Source: Acidobacteriota bacterium (GTDB lineage Bacteria > Acidobacteriota > Terriglobia > Terriglobales > SCQP01). Taken from it: a stretch of 45,180 nucleotides of DNA. Location of the stretch: the NCBI GenBank assembly GCA_027315185.1, contig DAHUYO010000016.1:1-45180 (forward strand). The letters are read 5' to 3'. Under the pieces are notes generated by a model, which searched no databases, was not told the DNA's origin, and saw nothing but the letters and a program-made list of their open reading frames with translations. Each line of letters opens with the position of its first letter. Positions within the stretch are counted from its first letter, which is position 1. Of the stretch, positions 15,705 to 25,401 are shown piece after piece. The translations under genes and the position numbers were made by a program.

Positions 15705-18266
15705 TCACGCCAAGTTCAATGGATCCACGTCCACGGTCAGCGCGGTTGCCGGGAAACGGTCGGCGGCGTAGGCCCGCAGCGCCTCCAGCACCCCCGCCAG
15801 CGGGCTCCGCCGCGCGCTTTTTAGCAAGAACTGAAACCGGTGTTCCGCCTTCAGCCGCGCGATCGGCGCCGGAGCCGGGCCAATCAGCCGGATACCCGCC
15901 TCACCCTCCAAACGCCGTTGCAAGAACCGCCCCGTCTCGCCGGTCCACGCCAGCGCCCGGTCATAATCCCGGTGGCGGATGCGGACGCTGGCTAGAGCGG
16001 CAAAGGGAGGGTAGAACAGCAGCCGCCGGAATCGCGACTCGCGGGCGAAAAATGCCGCATAGTCGGCGTTCAGCGCCGCCTCCACGGCGTAGTGCTCGGG
16101 GTGCAGCAACTGCACGATCACTTCTCCCGGCAGTGCGCCGCGTCCCGCCCGCCCCGCTACTTGGGTCAGCAGCTGAAACGTCCGTTCCGCCGCCCGGAAC
16201 TCCGGAATCGCCAGGCCGGCGTCGGCCGAAATCACCCCCACTAGCGTCACGCCCGGCACGTCATGGCCCTTGGCGATCATCTGCGTGCCCGCCAAAATGT
16301 CGTACTGTCCCGCCCGAAAGGCCGCGAGCACGCGGGAAAAGTGCCGCCTCCCCTGCACCGTGTCCCGGTCCAGCCGCGCGATGCGCGCGCTGGGAAACAG
16401 GCCCGCCAGGGCTTCCTCGATTTTCTGGCTGCCCGCTCCGAAAAAATACAAATGCTCGCTGCCGCAGCTGGGGCAGCGTTCCGGCACCTCACAGGCGAAG
16501 CCGCACACGTGGCAGAGCAGGCGCTGTCCTCGTTTGTGATAAGTCAGCGAAAGGGAACAGTCGCGGCAGCCGGTCGGCTGCCCGCAGGCGCGGCATACCA
16601 TCACCGGTGCGTAGCCCCGGCGGTTGATCAGGATGATCGCTTGCTCCCGGCGCCGCAGGCGGTCCTCAATGGCCGCCGCCAAAGCGCTGGAGATCACGAT
16701 CTCGGGCGACCCGCGGCGCCCGCCGCCCGCCGCCGCGCGGTCGCGGAACTCCTGCCGCATGTCCACCGGCCGCATCGCCGGCAGCGGCCGCTGCTCCACC
16801 CGCCGCCGCAGCTCCAGCTTGCGGTACTTGCCCTCCTCCGCGTGATGGTAGCTTTCCAGCGACGGCGTCGCCGAGCCCAGCACCACCACCGCCCCCGCCA
16901 GCTTGCCGCGCAGCACGGCCAGGTCCCGGGCGTGGTAACGCGGCGACTCCTGCTGCTTGTACGCCGCATCATGCTCCTCATCCACGATGATCAGTCCCAG
17001 CCGCGGCAGCGGCGCGAAGATCGCCGAGCGCGTGCCGATCACCACGCGCGCTTCGCCCCGCTGCGCGCGGTGCCAATGCCGCGCCCGTTCCTGCACGGTC
17101 AATCCCGAGTGAAAGATCAACACTTGCTCGGGAAATGCATCGGCGAAATCGGCGAACACCGCCGGCGTAAGGCCGATCTCGGGCAGCAGCAGCAGCGCAT
17201 TCCAACCGCGCGCCAAGGCGGCTTCGATGGCTTCCAAATACACCGCCGTTTTGCCGCTTCCGGTCACGCCATGCAGCAACATCACCGACGGCGCGGGCAC
17301 TGCCCTCCGGCTCCTTGCGCCCTCGCTGCCGCTCCCGCCGCCCGCCGCGGAGGGTAGCGCCGCGGTGATCGCCGCCAGCGCCGCCGCTTGCTCGGCGTTC
17401 AGTTTTGCGACTCGCGGCCGGGGCCGCCACTCCGGCGAGGGCGGCGGCGCCGGAACCTCGACCATTGCGATGCGTCCGTGCCGCCGCAGCGTCGCCAGCG
17501 CCGAGGCGGAGACCAGCGGGGCCAAATCCGCCGCCGCAAGCTCCCCGCCCGCGGCCGCCAGATGGTCCAATACCGCCTGTTGCTGCGGCGAGGGCCGGCG
17601 GGGCCGTTCGCCCTGGGGCGGTCCGCTCGCCAGGCGATAGGCGCGCCGCGTCGGCTCCGCCAACCGCTGCGGCTCGGCCCGATAAGCGGTGTCCACGGTT
17701 AGCCAGCCGCGCGCCAGCGCGTTGCGCACCGCCGCCGCGCCAAACCTCCGCAGCAACCGGCTCAAGGCGCCGTCCGCCTCCGCCGCCGCCAGCAGCGGCT
17801 CCTCCACCTCGTTCGGGGTCTCGGCGAACAACGGCGCCGCGGATGTCCCACGCCGCGCGTGTTCCTTGCCCGCCGCCGTCACCCGCAGCCAGCGATTCTC
17901 CCGCAGGTCCGCCGCCGGCGGCAGCGCGCACCGCAACGCCTCGCCTAGCGGCGCCTGATAATACCGCGCCGTCCACCGCGCCAGCGCCAGCAGAGTGGCG
18001 TCTAAAACCGGCTCGGCATCCAGCGCCAGTTCCAGCGCCCGGATGCCCTCCCGGCTGCTGCGCGCTTCCTCCGGCGGCTCGTCCAGCAGCTCCAATACAA
18101 CCCCCACCAGCCGGCGCCGGCCCCAGGGCGCAAGCACGCGCATTCCGGGCGCTACCGTCATTCCGGGCGGAATGGCGTAGGTGAACGCACGGTCCAGCGG
18201 GACCGGAAGCGCTAATGTGGCATAACCTGGCGGCGCCATCGGCAAAGCAAGCTGCTGAACCAGCAT
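15705..18266 (-). CDS. priA: Primosomal protein N', replication restart helicase PriA
   Basis: PriA recognises abandoned replication forks and reloads the replisome. The 853-aa protein has the N-terminal 3'-DNA-binding domain (YATLALPVPLDRAFTYAIPPG), a winged-helix region, then the superfamily 2 helicase core. Walker A is GVTGSGKTAVYLEA (about residue 335), Walker B is the DEEH box (IIVDEEHDAAYK, about 428), and LGSATPSLESYHHAEEGKY is motif III. The eight-Cys zinc region (CRACGQPTGCRDC ... LCHVCG ... CPSCGSEHLYFFGAGSQKIEE, about residues 556-610) interrupts the helicase lobes as in PriA. The C-terminus (LTVDVDPLNLA) is typical. It is slightly longer than the E. coli protein because of Ala/Gly/Arg-rich insertions. 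Transcribed divergently from the S9 peptidase gene. Confidence 0.95.
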   Translation of the reverse strand: MLVQQLALPMAPPGYATLALPVPLDRAFTYAIPPGMTVAPGMRVLAPWGRRRLVGVVLELLDEPPEEARSSREGIRALELALDAEPVLDATLLALARWTARYYQAPLGEALRCALPPAADLRENRWLRVTAAGKEHARRGTSAAPLFAETPNEVEEPLLAAAEADGALSRLLRRFGAAAVRNALARGWLTVDTAYRAEPQRLAEPTRRAYRLASGPPQGERPRRPSPQQQAVLDHLAAAGGELAAADLAPLVSASALATLRRHGRIAMVEVPAPPPSPEWRPRPRVAKLNAEQAAALAAITAALPSAAGGGSGSEGARSRRAVPAPSVMLLHGVTGSGKTAVYLEAIEAALARGWNALLLLPEIGLTPAVFADFADAFPEQVLIFHSGLTVQERARHWHRAQRGEARVVIGTRSAIFAPLPRLGLIIVDEEHDAAYKQQESPRYHARDLAVLRGKLAGAVVVLGSATPSLESYHHAEEGKYRKLELRRRVEQRPLPAMRPVDMRQEFRDRAAAGGGRRGSPEIVISSALAAAIEDRLRRREQAIILINRRGYAPVMVCRACGQPTGCRDCSLSLTYHKRGQRLLCHVCGFACEVPERCPSCGSEHLYFFGAGSQKIEEALAGLFPSARIARLDRDTVQGRRHFSRVLAAFRAGQYDILAGTQMIAKGHDVPGVTLVGVISADAGLAIPEFRAAERTFQLLTQVAGRAGRGALPGEVIVQLLHPEHYAVEAALNADYAAFFARESRFRRLLFYPPFAALASVRIRHRDYDRALAWTGETGRFLQRRLEGEAGIRLIGPAPAPIARLKAEHRFQFLLKSARRSPLAGVLEALRAYAADRFPATALTVDVDPLNLA

Positions 18267-18376
18267 TATGGGGCAGGGAACCGCGAGGCCGCCCTGGGGG
18301 CCGGCCCTGACGGCGTGCGGGCGGGGGCGGTCCCCGGCCCACGGATCCGGCGCCCGACGCAGGTTAGCCTGGGACC

Positions 18377-20308
18377 ATGGACGCTCTCCGCTGCCGCGCC
18401 ATCACCGATGCCCGCCAGCTCCATAGCCTGGAGCGCCCGCCCGCCCCGCCGTTGTCCATTGAAGCGCTGTTTTACACCCGCATCATCGGCGCCGCGGATC
18501 TATCCCCCGATGGCCGCCAACTGGTTTTTGCGGCGAACCTGAGTGGCCGGCAAAATCTTTGGCTGGCGCCGGTGCATGAGGCCCAGCCCAAAGCCACTGC
18601 CTGGCCCGGCTGGCCGCTCCAGTTGACCATCAGCGACCAGCGCCAAGCCAGCCCCGCCTGGTCGCCTGATGGCCGCTGGATCGCCTTCATCTCCGATACC
18701 GACGGGGATGAGCAGTGGGATCTGTTCCTGGTTTCTCCCCTTACCGGCGAGGTAGTCAATCTCACCAACACTCCCGAAGTCTCCGAGCAAAGCCCCGTCT
18801 GGTCTCCCGATGGCCGCCACCTCGCGTATATCGCCAAGCCGCGCCTCGGCTCCAGCTTCGAGATTCGCGTCCTGGACCTCGACCGGCGGGAGAGCCGTGC
18901 GATCACCGCCGATACGCCACCGCAATACGGCTGTTACGCTCCGATCTGGTCACCCGACGGCGCCGCCATCGCCTATACCCGCGAGCACGCCGCCGGCAAG
19001 GACAGCGACATCTTCATCGCCGAATTGGCCGGGGGCGAGGCGCGCAAGCTCACCGCCCATGACGGCGAGCGGCTCTTTTTCGCCGCCGACTGGGCGCCGG
19101 AGGGCGACCGCCTGCTGATCACCTCCAACGCCGGCAACGGCTTCGGTAACGCCGCCTTGCTGGCTGTCGACGCCACCGACGCCGCCACCGGCATTCGCTG
19201 GATCACCCAGGAGCGCTGGGAAGTGTCCGCCGGAGGATTTTCGCCGGATTGCCGTTGGCTTGCCTATGCCGCCAATATGGATGGCGAATCCGCCATCTTC
19301 CTCCATAACCGCCAGTCAGGCCGAGCCAAGGAACTGGCCCTCCCCCGCGGCGTCAATGCCCTCGAAGGCGCCGCCCGTTGCTTCGACGCCACCGGCGGCC
19401 GCCTCTTGTTCTCCCACAACGGCCCCGACGGTCCCAACGACATTTGGCTGTACGCGCTCGCCGACGGCGCCTGCTTTCCCCTGACCCAATCCCTGGTTGC
19501 GGGCTTGCGCGCCGAGGACATGGTGCCTCCCACGCTGGCCCATCTGCCATCCCGCGATGGCAAATTCCAGCTCTCCGCCTGGGTGTACGTTCCGCACGCC
19601 CTTCCCCGTGACGGCTCGCATCCGGCGGTGGTGTACATCCACGGAGGCCCGGCCTCGCAGGCGATGAATGCTTTCAACCGCGCCGTCCAGCTCCTGGCGA
19701 ATCGCGGGTACCTGGTCATCGCTCCCAACTATCGCGGCTCCACCGGCTACGGCCAGGCGTTTCACGACGCTAATTTCCGCGACCTCGGCGGCGGCGATCT
19801 CGACGATGTTCTCGCCGCAGCCGATTGGCTCCTCGCCTCCGGTTATGTGCATCCCCAAAAGATGATCGTCATGGGCGGCAGCTACGGTGGATATCTCACC
19901 GCCATGGCCTTGGCGCGCCATCCCGCGCGCTGGGCCGCCGGGGTGGCAATCGTGCCCTTCGTCAATTGGTTCACGGAAATCGCCAACGAAGATCCCTTGC
20001 TCCAGCAGTACGACCTCGCCACCATGGGCGATCCGGAAGAAAATCGCGTTCTGTTCGAGGAGCGCTCGCCGATGTTCCATTTGGACCAGATCCGGGCGCC
20101 GGTTCTCTTGCTGGCCGGCGGCCGCGATCCCCGCTGCCCCAAGAGCGAGGCCGAGCAGTTCGCCGCCGCCATTCAGGCGCGCGGCGGCGTTGCGGAGCTG
20201 AAGGTTTACGAAGATGAAGGCCACGGCTTTGCCCGCCGGGAGAACCAAGTGGATGCGTACCGCCGCGTGGAGGCTTTTTTGCTCCGCCACGTCGCGCCGG
20301 CGCGCTAA
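18377..20308 (+). CDS. S9 family prolyl oligopeptidase-like serine peptidase
   Basis: A 643-aa cytosolic protein (no signal peptide) with two domains. The first ~370 residues carry TolB/WD40-like propeller repeats, each with a SPDGRW/SPDGA-type turn (LSPDGRQLVF, WSPDGRWIAFIS, WSPDGRHLAYIA, WSPDGAAIAYT). The C-terminal alpha/beta-hydrolase domain starts near residue 380 and contains VVYIHGGPASQ (oxyanion region), the nucleophile elbow GGSYGGYLTA (S502), the acid in GGRDPRCP (D584) and the base in DEGHGFA (H616). This is the acylaminoacyl-peptidase/dipeptidyl-peptidase branch of S9. It likely trims short peptides entering the cell. It stands alone between divergent priA and a convergent DUF58 gene. 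Confidence 0.92.
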   Translation: MDALRCRAITDARQLHSLERPPAPPLSIEALFYTRIIGAADLSPDGRQLVFAANLSGRQNLWLAPVHEAQPKATAWPGWPLQLTISDQRQASPAWSPDGRWIAFISDTDGDEQWDLFLVSPLTGEVVNLTNTPEVSEQSPVWSPDGRHLAYIAKPRLGSSFEIRVLDLDRRESRAITADTPPQYGCYAPIWSPDGAAIAYTREHAAGKDSDIFIAELAGGEARKLTAHDGERLFFAADWAPEGDRLLITSNAGNGFGNAALLAVDATDAATGIRWITQERWEVSAGGFSPDCRWLAYAANMDGESAIFLHNRQSGRAKELALPRGVNALEGAARCFDATGGRLLFSHNGPDGPNDIWLYALADGACFPLTQSLVAGLRAEDMVPPTLAHLPSRDGKFQLSAWVYVPHALPRDGSHPAVVYIHGGPASQAMNAFNRAVQLLANRGYLVIAPNYRGSTGYGQAFHDANFRDLGGGDLDDVLAAADWLLASGYVHPQKMIVMGGSYGGYLTAMALARHPARWAAGVAIVPFVNWFTEIANEDPLLQQYDLATMGDPEENRVLFEERSPMFHLDQIRAPVLLLAGGRDPRCPKSEAEQFAAAIQARGGVAELKVYEDEGHGFARRENQVDAYRRVEAFLLRHVAPAR

Positions 20309-20315
20309 AGAGCGT

Positions 20316-20351
20316 CAGGCGCCCGCGCAACGATTTCCGTTCCGGCGCCTG
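20316..20351. terminator. Inverted repeat at a convergent junction (S9 / DUF58), first of two
   Basis: CAGGCGCC (20316-20323) pairs perfectly with GGCGCCTG (20344-20351) around a 20-nt loop, eight bases after the S9 stop. No T tract follows. Probably a factor-dependent or bidirectional transcript end. Confidence 0.45.
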
Positions 20352-20364
20352 GGGGAAGTCGAAC

Positions 20365-20414
20365 GCGAGGTGGCGCGCTCGCCCGTTCGCTCCGGGCGCG
20401 CGCATTCACCTCGC
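20365..20414. terminator. Nested inverted repeat at the same junction
   Basis: GCGAGGTG (20365-20372) pairs with CACCTCGC (20407-20414). Inside it, GCGCGC (20373-20378) can pair with GCGCGC (20396-20401). The result is a long GC-rich stem-loop between convergent genes. Its size is larger than a simple terminator needs. Confidence 0.45.
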
Positions 20415-20477
20415 TTGCTGCTCCAGCCCGCCGCGGCGATGTGATCCGCTCCGTCCTGTGCGCGTTTGCTGGTCGCC

Positions 20478-21935
20478 TCACAGCGCTGCGGCGATGCAGG
20501 CCACTGCCCCCGGAGGCAACGCGGCCGTTTGCCCGCGGTTGCCCAAAAACCAACGCTCTCCCGGTCCCGCCTGCCAGCTCGGCGGCAGCGGCGCCAGCGG
20601 GCCGGCCAGATCCAGCAATGCCAAATACCGCAGGATGGGGTGCAGCGCGTCGGCGCCGGGCATCGGTGGCGGCATCCAAGCCGTTCCCGCCGGTAATCCT
20701 CCGCCTTCTCCCTCGCCAAACTCCGGCGCGGCGTTGGCGCCGACAAATTCGATCCAATCGCCCGCCGCCGCCACCGCCCAGATCAGCGAGGCGCAGAGCT
20801 CGATCGCCCGTTCCATTTGCTCGCCGCTCGCGCCCCCTGGGGCCAGCGCCACCAGCACCCGTAGCCGGCGGTCCTGGTCGCGGCTCAACTCCCGAACGCG
20901 CAACTCGCCCGTCTTGGCGCTGGCCTTCCAATGCACCAGCCGCAGGCTGTCCCCCGCCGTATGGGGCCGCAGACGGTAGAGGTCCTCGCCGGCGCCGGGC
21001 TGCGGCGTTGCCTGTCGCGGCCCCTCCGCCGCCCATGCCGCAAACGGCTCGGATGCAGCCTCGATCGCCGGATACACCACCAACGACGCGCCGGGGCCTT
21101 CGTCCGCGAGCGGGCGAAACCGGCGCCGCTTTTCGATCAAGCCAAAGGGGAAGCGCGTGGACAGCGAAAACGCCGCCGTCGAATACCGCCCGCGGCGCGG
21201 AAACGTGATTTCGCTGGTCGCCACCGCATGGCGGCGCGCCGGCACATAAGGAAAATACGCCGCCTGCATGCCCGCCGCCATCATCCCAGCCTGCCTCCCC
21301 CGCTTGCCGTTTCCCGCCGTCCCGCCCGAGGCGATGCTACGGGCGGTCAGGCGCAGGGAGTAGCTGGGCAGCAGGCGCTTCTGGTTCCCTAGCCGTAGTC
21401 GTACCGGCGCCGGTCGCCGCGCGAACGCGTGCTCCGGCCATTCCAGGTCCAAAGTGATTCCGCCTAAATTCGCGGTGGAGAAAATCCCCGACGTCACCAG
21501 CGCTCCCAGCAGCGCCGCTACCACCAGATAAATTAGGTTATTGCCTGAATTGACCGCCGCCGCCACCAAGATCAGCAGCGCCGCCAAAAACGGCAGGCCC
21601 GCCGCCGTCACCCGGTTCTGTGTGCCCCAGCGGCCCTCGCCACGCCGTCGCCAGCCGCGTGTCCAACTGCGCACCACCGGCGGCAGCGCAACCGCGACGG
21701 CTCCCAACAACAGCGCCGAGGACAGCGCCGCCAGCGCCAACTGCTCCAGTCCTTCGGCCATGCGGCCGGTCGCCAAAGCCGCCGCGAACGCCAGACCGGC
21801 CAGAGCCAAGACGAAAATGCCCCGTCGCCAGCCGAACCCCGCGGGTGGCTTGTGGGCTTGCGTTGCGACGGTGGGTTCGGCGGACCGGTCCGCCGCGCGG
21901 GGCATATCGCCAATTCTATCGTCGCCAGTCCGCAT
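20478..21935 (-). CDS. DUF58 domain membrane protein
   Basis: A 485-aa protein. The N-terminal part has hydrophobic segments near residues 38-60, 66-90 and 113-140, so it is anchored in the inner membrane. The DUF58 signature YRLRPHTAGDSLRLVHWKASAKTGELRVREL (about residues 315-345) is intact, followed by a VWA-like fold segment (RLRVLVALAPGGASGEQMERAIELCASLIW). DUF58 proteins usually sit beside a MoxR AAA ATPase and a transglutaminase-like gene; neither is present here, so the gene looks displaced from its normal cluster. The start is uncertain: no good ribosome site precedes ATG 21935 or the second candidate, ATG 21905. It lies 67 nt downstream of a same-strand outer-membrane protein gene. 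Confidence 0.85.
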   Translation of the reverse strand: MRTGDDRIGDMPRAADRSAEPTVATQAHKPPAGFGWRRGIFVLALAGLAFAAALATGRMAEGLEQLALAALSSALLLGAVAVALPPVVRSWTRGWRRRGEGRWGTQNRVTAAGLPFLAALLILVAAAVNSGNNLIYLVVAALLGALVTSGIFSTANLGGITLDLEWPEHAFARRPAPVRLRLGNQKRLLPSYSLRLTARSIASGGTAGNGKRGRQAGMMAAGMQAAYFPYVPARRHAVATSEITFPRRGRYSTAAFSLSTRFPFGLIEKRRRFRPLADEGPGASLVVYPAIEAASEPFAAWAAEGPRQATPQPGAGEDLYRLRPHTAGDSLRLVHWKASAKTGELRVRELSRDQDRRLRVLVALAPGGASGEQMERAIELCASLIWAVAAAGDWIEFVGANAAPEFGEGEGGGLPAGTAWMPPPMPGADALHPILRYLALLDLAGPLAPLPPSWQAGPGERWFLGNRGQTAALPPGAVACIAAAL

Positions 21936-22002
21936 GCCGTTGCCGGCCGTATCACCTGTTCCTGGGGCTGGGAACGTAGCCGAAGAATGGACCGCGGCGC
22001 CC

Positions 22003-22809
22003 CTACAGATTGCGGGACACCATGAACTTCAGCGTCACCGGATCGCTGGCCGCCGTCAGCCCCGCTCCCACGCCAAACTCGACGTCGAAGATCTTCCCGT
22101 AATAGTCCCCGACCGCCCATACCTCATGGAACTGCTGGCCTCCGGGGCGAATCGCATTCAGTGGTCCAAAGTCGTCATACTCTTCCGCCGCCGCCGCCCA
22201 CTTGCGCGACAGATGATAGGCGATGCGTCCGCACGGGGCAAAGTCCAGCGCCGCGAAGCCTCCCGCGAAGTTGTTGTCCAAGATCGGGTTGTAAATCAAA
22301 TCCCAGCGTCCCAGGTGTACCCCGACGATCGGCCGGATCTCCGAGGTGAAGCGCCGCGGATCCCAGTGCAGGGCATTGAGGCTGAACTCGAAGTTCATGC
22401 CGTAGAAAAACTTCCTCCGGTCCGCGTGTGGGCTGACGAACAACAGTCGGATCTTGCCGCCGTTGATGGTGGAGTCTTCATTCGTCGAGATGCTGTATAG
22501 CGGCAGATACAGGCCTAGCTCCAGCCATGGCTTATATCCATAGGCCCATTCAAATCCGCCATTCAGCGAATGATTGGGAACGATTCCGCCGGGAAACGCC
22601 GCCGTCTGCAAACCGTCCGGCGTGTAGTTGCTGTGAAAGGTGAGATTGAATACACCCTGCGGCGCAATGCTGGCGTCATAGACCTGAATCTCATCGGTCT
22701 GCGCATGAGCCAGCAGCGGCAGCAGCGCCAGCACCGCCGCCAGCGCCATCGGCCGCAAACACCGCTTCCATTGGCGCCAGGGGCAAGAACGGGGAAGTTT
22801 TCGTTTCAT
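22003..22809 (-). CDS. Predicted outer-membrane beta-barrel protein, unknown function
   Basis: ATG 22809 is chosen because a standard signal peptide follows (basic start, core LRPMALAAVLALLPLLAHAQ). The upstream in-frame extension is Pro/Ala-rich with no features. The mature protein (about 235 aa) shows strand-like alternation and recurring aromatic residues: GVFNLTFHSNYTPDG, GGFEWAYGYKPWLELGLYLPLYS, GKIRLLFVSPH, FFYGMNFEFSLNALHW, RPIVGVHLGRWDLIYNPIL, FEVGVGAGLTAASDPVTLKFMVSRNL. These pieces resemble the uncharacterised outer-membrane 'transporter' barrels found in Acidobacteriota and Proteobacteria. Only two Cys are seen, one of them in the barrel. It is divergent from the esterase gene, with 155 nt between starts that must hold both promoters. 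No specific substrate can be named. Confidence 0.6.
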   Translation of the reverse strand: MKRKLPRSCPWRQWKRCLRPMALAAVLALLPLLAHAQTDEIQVYDASIAPQGVFNLTFHSNYTPDGLQTAAFPGGIVPNHSLNGGFEWAYGYKPWLELGLYLPLYSISTNEDSTINGGKIRLLFVSPHADRRKFFYGMNFEFSLNALHWDPRRFTSEIRPIVGVHLGRWDLIYNPILDNNFAGGFAALDFAPCGRIAYHLSRKWAAAAEEYDDFGPLNAIRPGGQQFHEVWAVGDYYGKIFDVEFGVGAGLTAASDPVTLKFMVSRNL

Positions 22810-22814
22810 GGTAG

Positions 22815-24242
<1,428 letters not shown>

Positions 24243-24263
24243 ACTAGCGAGCGGCGGTCCGCA

Positions 24264-24277
24264 CGGCGCTAGCGCCG
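24264..24277. repeat. Second copy of the 14-bp palindrome CGGCGCTAGCGCCG
   Basis: Identical to the copy at 10263-10276, and again at a convergent junction, 22 nt after the esterase stop. Identity over 14 bp at two matching gene-end positions argues for a functional or mobile intergenic element. Confidence 0.5.
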
Positions 24278-24287
24278 GGCCGGGTCG

Positions 24288-24321
24288 GCGCCCGCGTTAA
24301 TTTACGGTGCTCCGCGGGCGC
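24288..24321. terminator. Stem-loop between the esterase and dioxygenase genes
   Basis: GCGCCCGCG (24288-24296) pairs with CGCGGGCGC (24313-24321), a 9-bp stem with an AT-containing 16-nt loop. It ends six bases from the minus-strand stop. It probably ends transcription from both sides. Confidence 0.5.
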
Positions 24322-24326
24322 GTCCG

Positions 24327-25151
24327 CTAGTCCGGTCCGCCGAAGCGGTAGCTCGAGACATGGATGCCGCCGAAGAAATCGGCTTGACTGTAAACCAATT
24401 CTGCCGGCTCCTGTTCCGCGGCGCCCACCGCCACATGCAACGGCAGCAAATGGTCTTCGTCCGGGTGAACCTGCCGGGCATGCGGCGCCCGCTCCCAATC
24501 GCGCAATCGGCGGCTGCGCTCGGTCGGCGCCGCCGCCAGAGTCTGCTGCAGCCAAGCATCAAACTCCGCGGAATCTGACCGTACTTGCGGATCCGGTCCC
24601 CCCGAGAGCATGGCACGGAGATTGTGGTAGCTGCTGCCGCTGCCCAAAATCAGCACGCCCTGCTCGCGGAGCGGCGCCAATGCCCGACCGAGGCGGAGGT
24701 GCGCTTCGGAATCGTAGTCTCCGCGCAGCGACACCTGGACCACCGGCACGTTCGCTTGGGGGAAGGCAACCGCCAACAGCGCATAGGTTCCATGGTCAAA
24801 GCCTCGCTGCGGGTCGAGATGGCTGTCCAGACCTGCCGCTTGGACGAGCCCGTGGATCCGCCGTGCCAGTTCCGGGGAGCCGGGCGCCGAATACTGGATG
24901 CGATACAAATCCTCGGGAAAGCCACTGAAGTCATAGACCATCCCCGGCCGCGGGCTGGACATAATGGCGAAATCCGGCGCCACCCAATGGCCCGATACCG
25001 CCAAGATCGCGCGCGGCGACTCGCCGAGCTGTCGCGGCAGCTCCCGAAGCGCCGCCTCTAAACGCGCGAAACTTCGGCGGAACGGCCCCGTCATGTAGGG
25101 CCATGGCCCGCCGCCATGGGTCCAGTAGAAAGTTGGCAGCCGCCGCGGCAT
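24327..25151 (-). CDS. DODA-type extradiol dioxygenase (LigB superfamily, YgiD-like)
   Basis: A 274-aa cytosolic enzyme of the class III ring-cleaving dioxygenases, related to 4,5-DOPA extradiol dioxygenase YgiD. Likely metal ligands or active-site His are all visible: H12 (FYWTHGGGP), H55 (AVSGHWVAP), H120 (RGFDHGTYALL) and H176 (GSGSSYHNL). The motif PVVQVSLRG follows family expectation. ATG 25151 is the correct start: the frame continues upstream, but that extension is only the translation of the tRNA-Phe gene. No ribosome site is obvious. The substrate is a catechol-type aromatic, unknown in detail, and no further aromatic catabolism genes are adjacent. It lies 38 nt downstream of the tRNA on the same strand, so co-transcription is possible. 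Confidence 0.88.
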   Translation of the reverse strand: MPRRLPTFYWTHGGGPWPYMTGPFRRSFARLEAALRELPRQLGESPRAILAVSGHWVAPDFAIMSSPRPGMVYDFSGFPEDLYRIQYSAPGSPELARRIHGLVQAAGLDSHLDPQRGFDHGTYALLAVAFPQANVPVVQVSLRGDYDSEAHLRLGRALAPLREQGVLILGSGSSYHNLRAMLSGGPDPQVRSDSAEFDAWLQQTLAAAPTERSRRLRDWERAPHARQVHPDEDHLLPLHVAVGAAEQEPAELVYSQADFFGGIHVSSYRFGGPD

Positions 25152-25189
25152 GGGACAACCCAAGCTGTGCAACGCAACGAGTGCGCGGA

Positions 25190-25265
<76 letters not shown>

Positions 25266-25401
25266 CCGGTGCCTCTATCGTGCGGAACGTTCGGATTGGA
25301 TGGGCCCAACCAGCCGCACGGCGGCGAACTTGCCGCGCGGCGCGCCAGGCGGCGCGCCGTGGTTCCAGTCTACCTCACACCGCCGGCTCTCGGCCGCCAG
25401 C

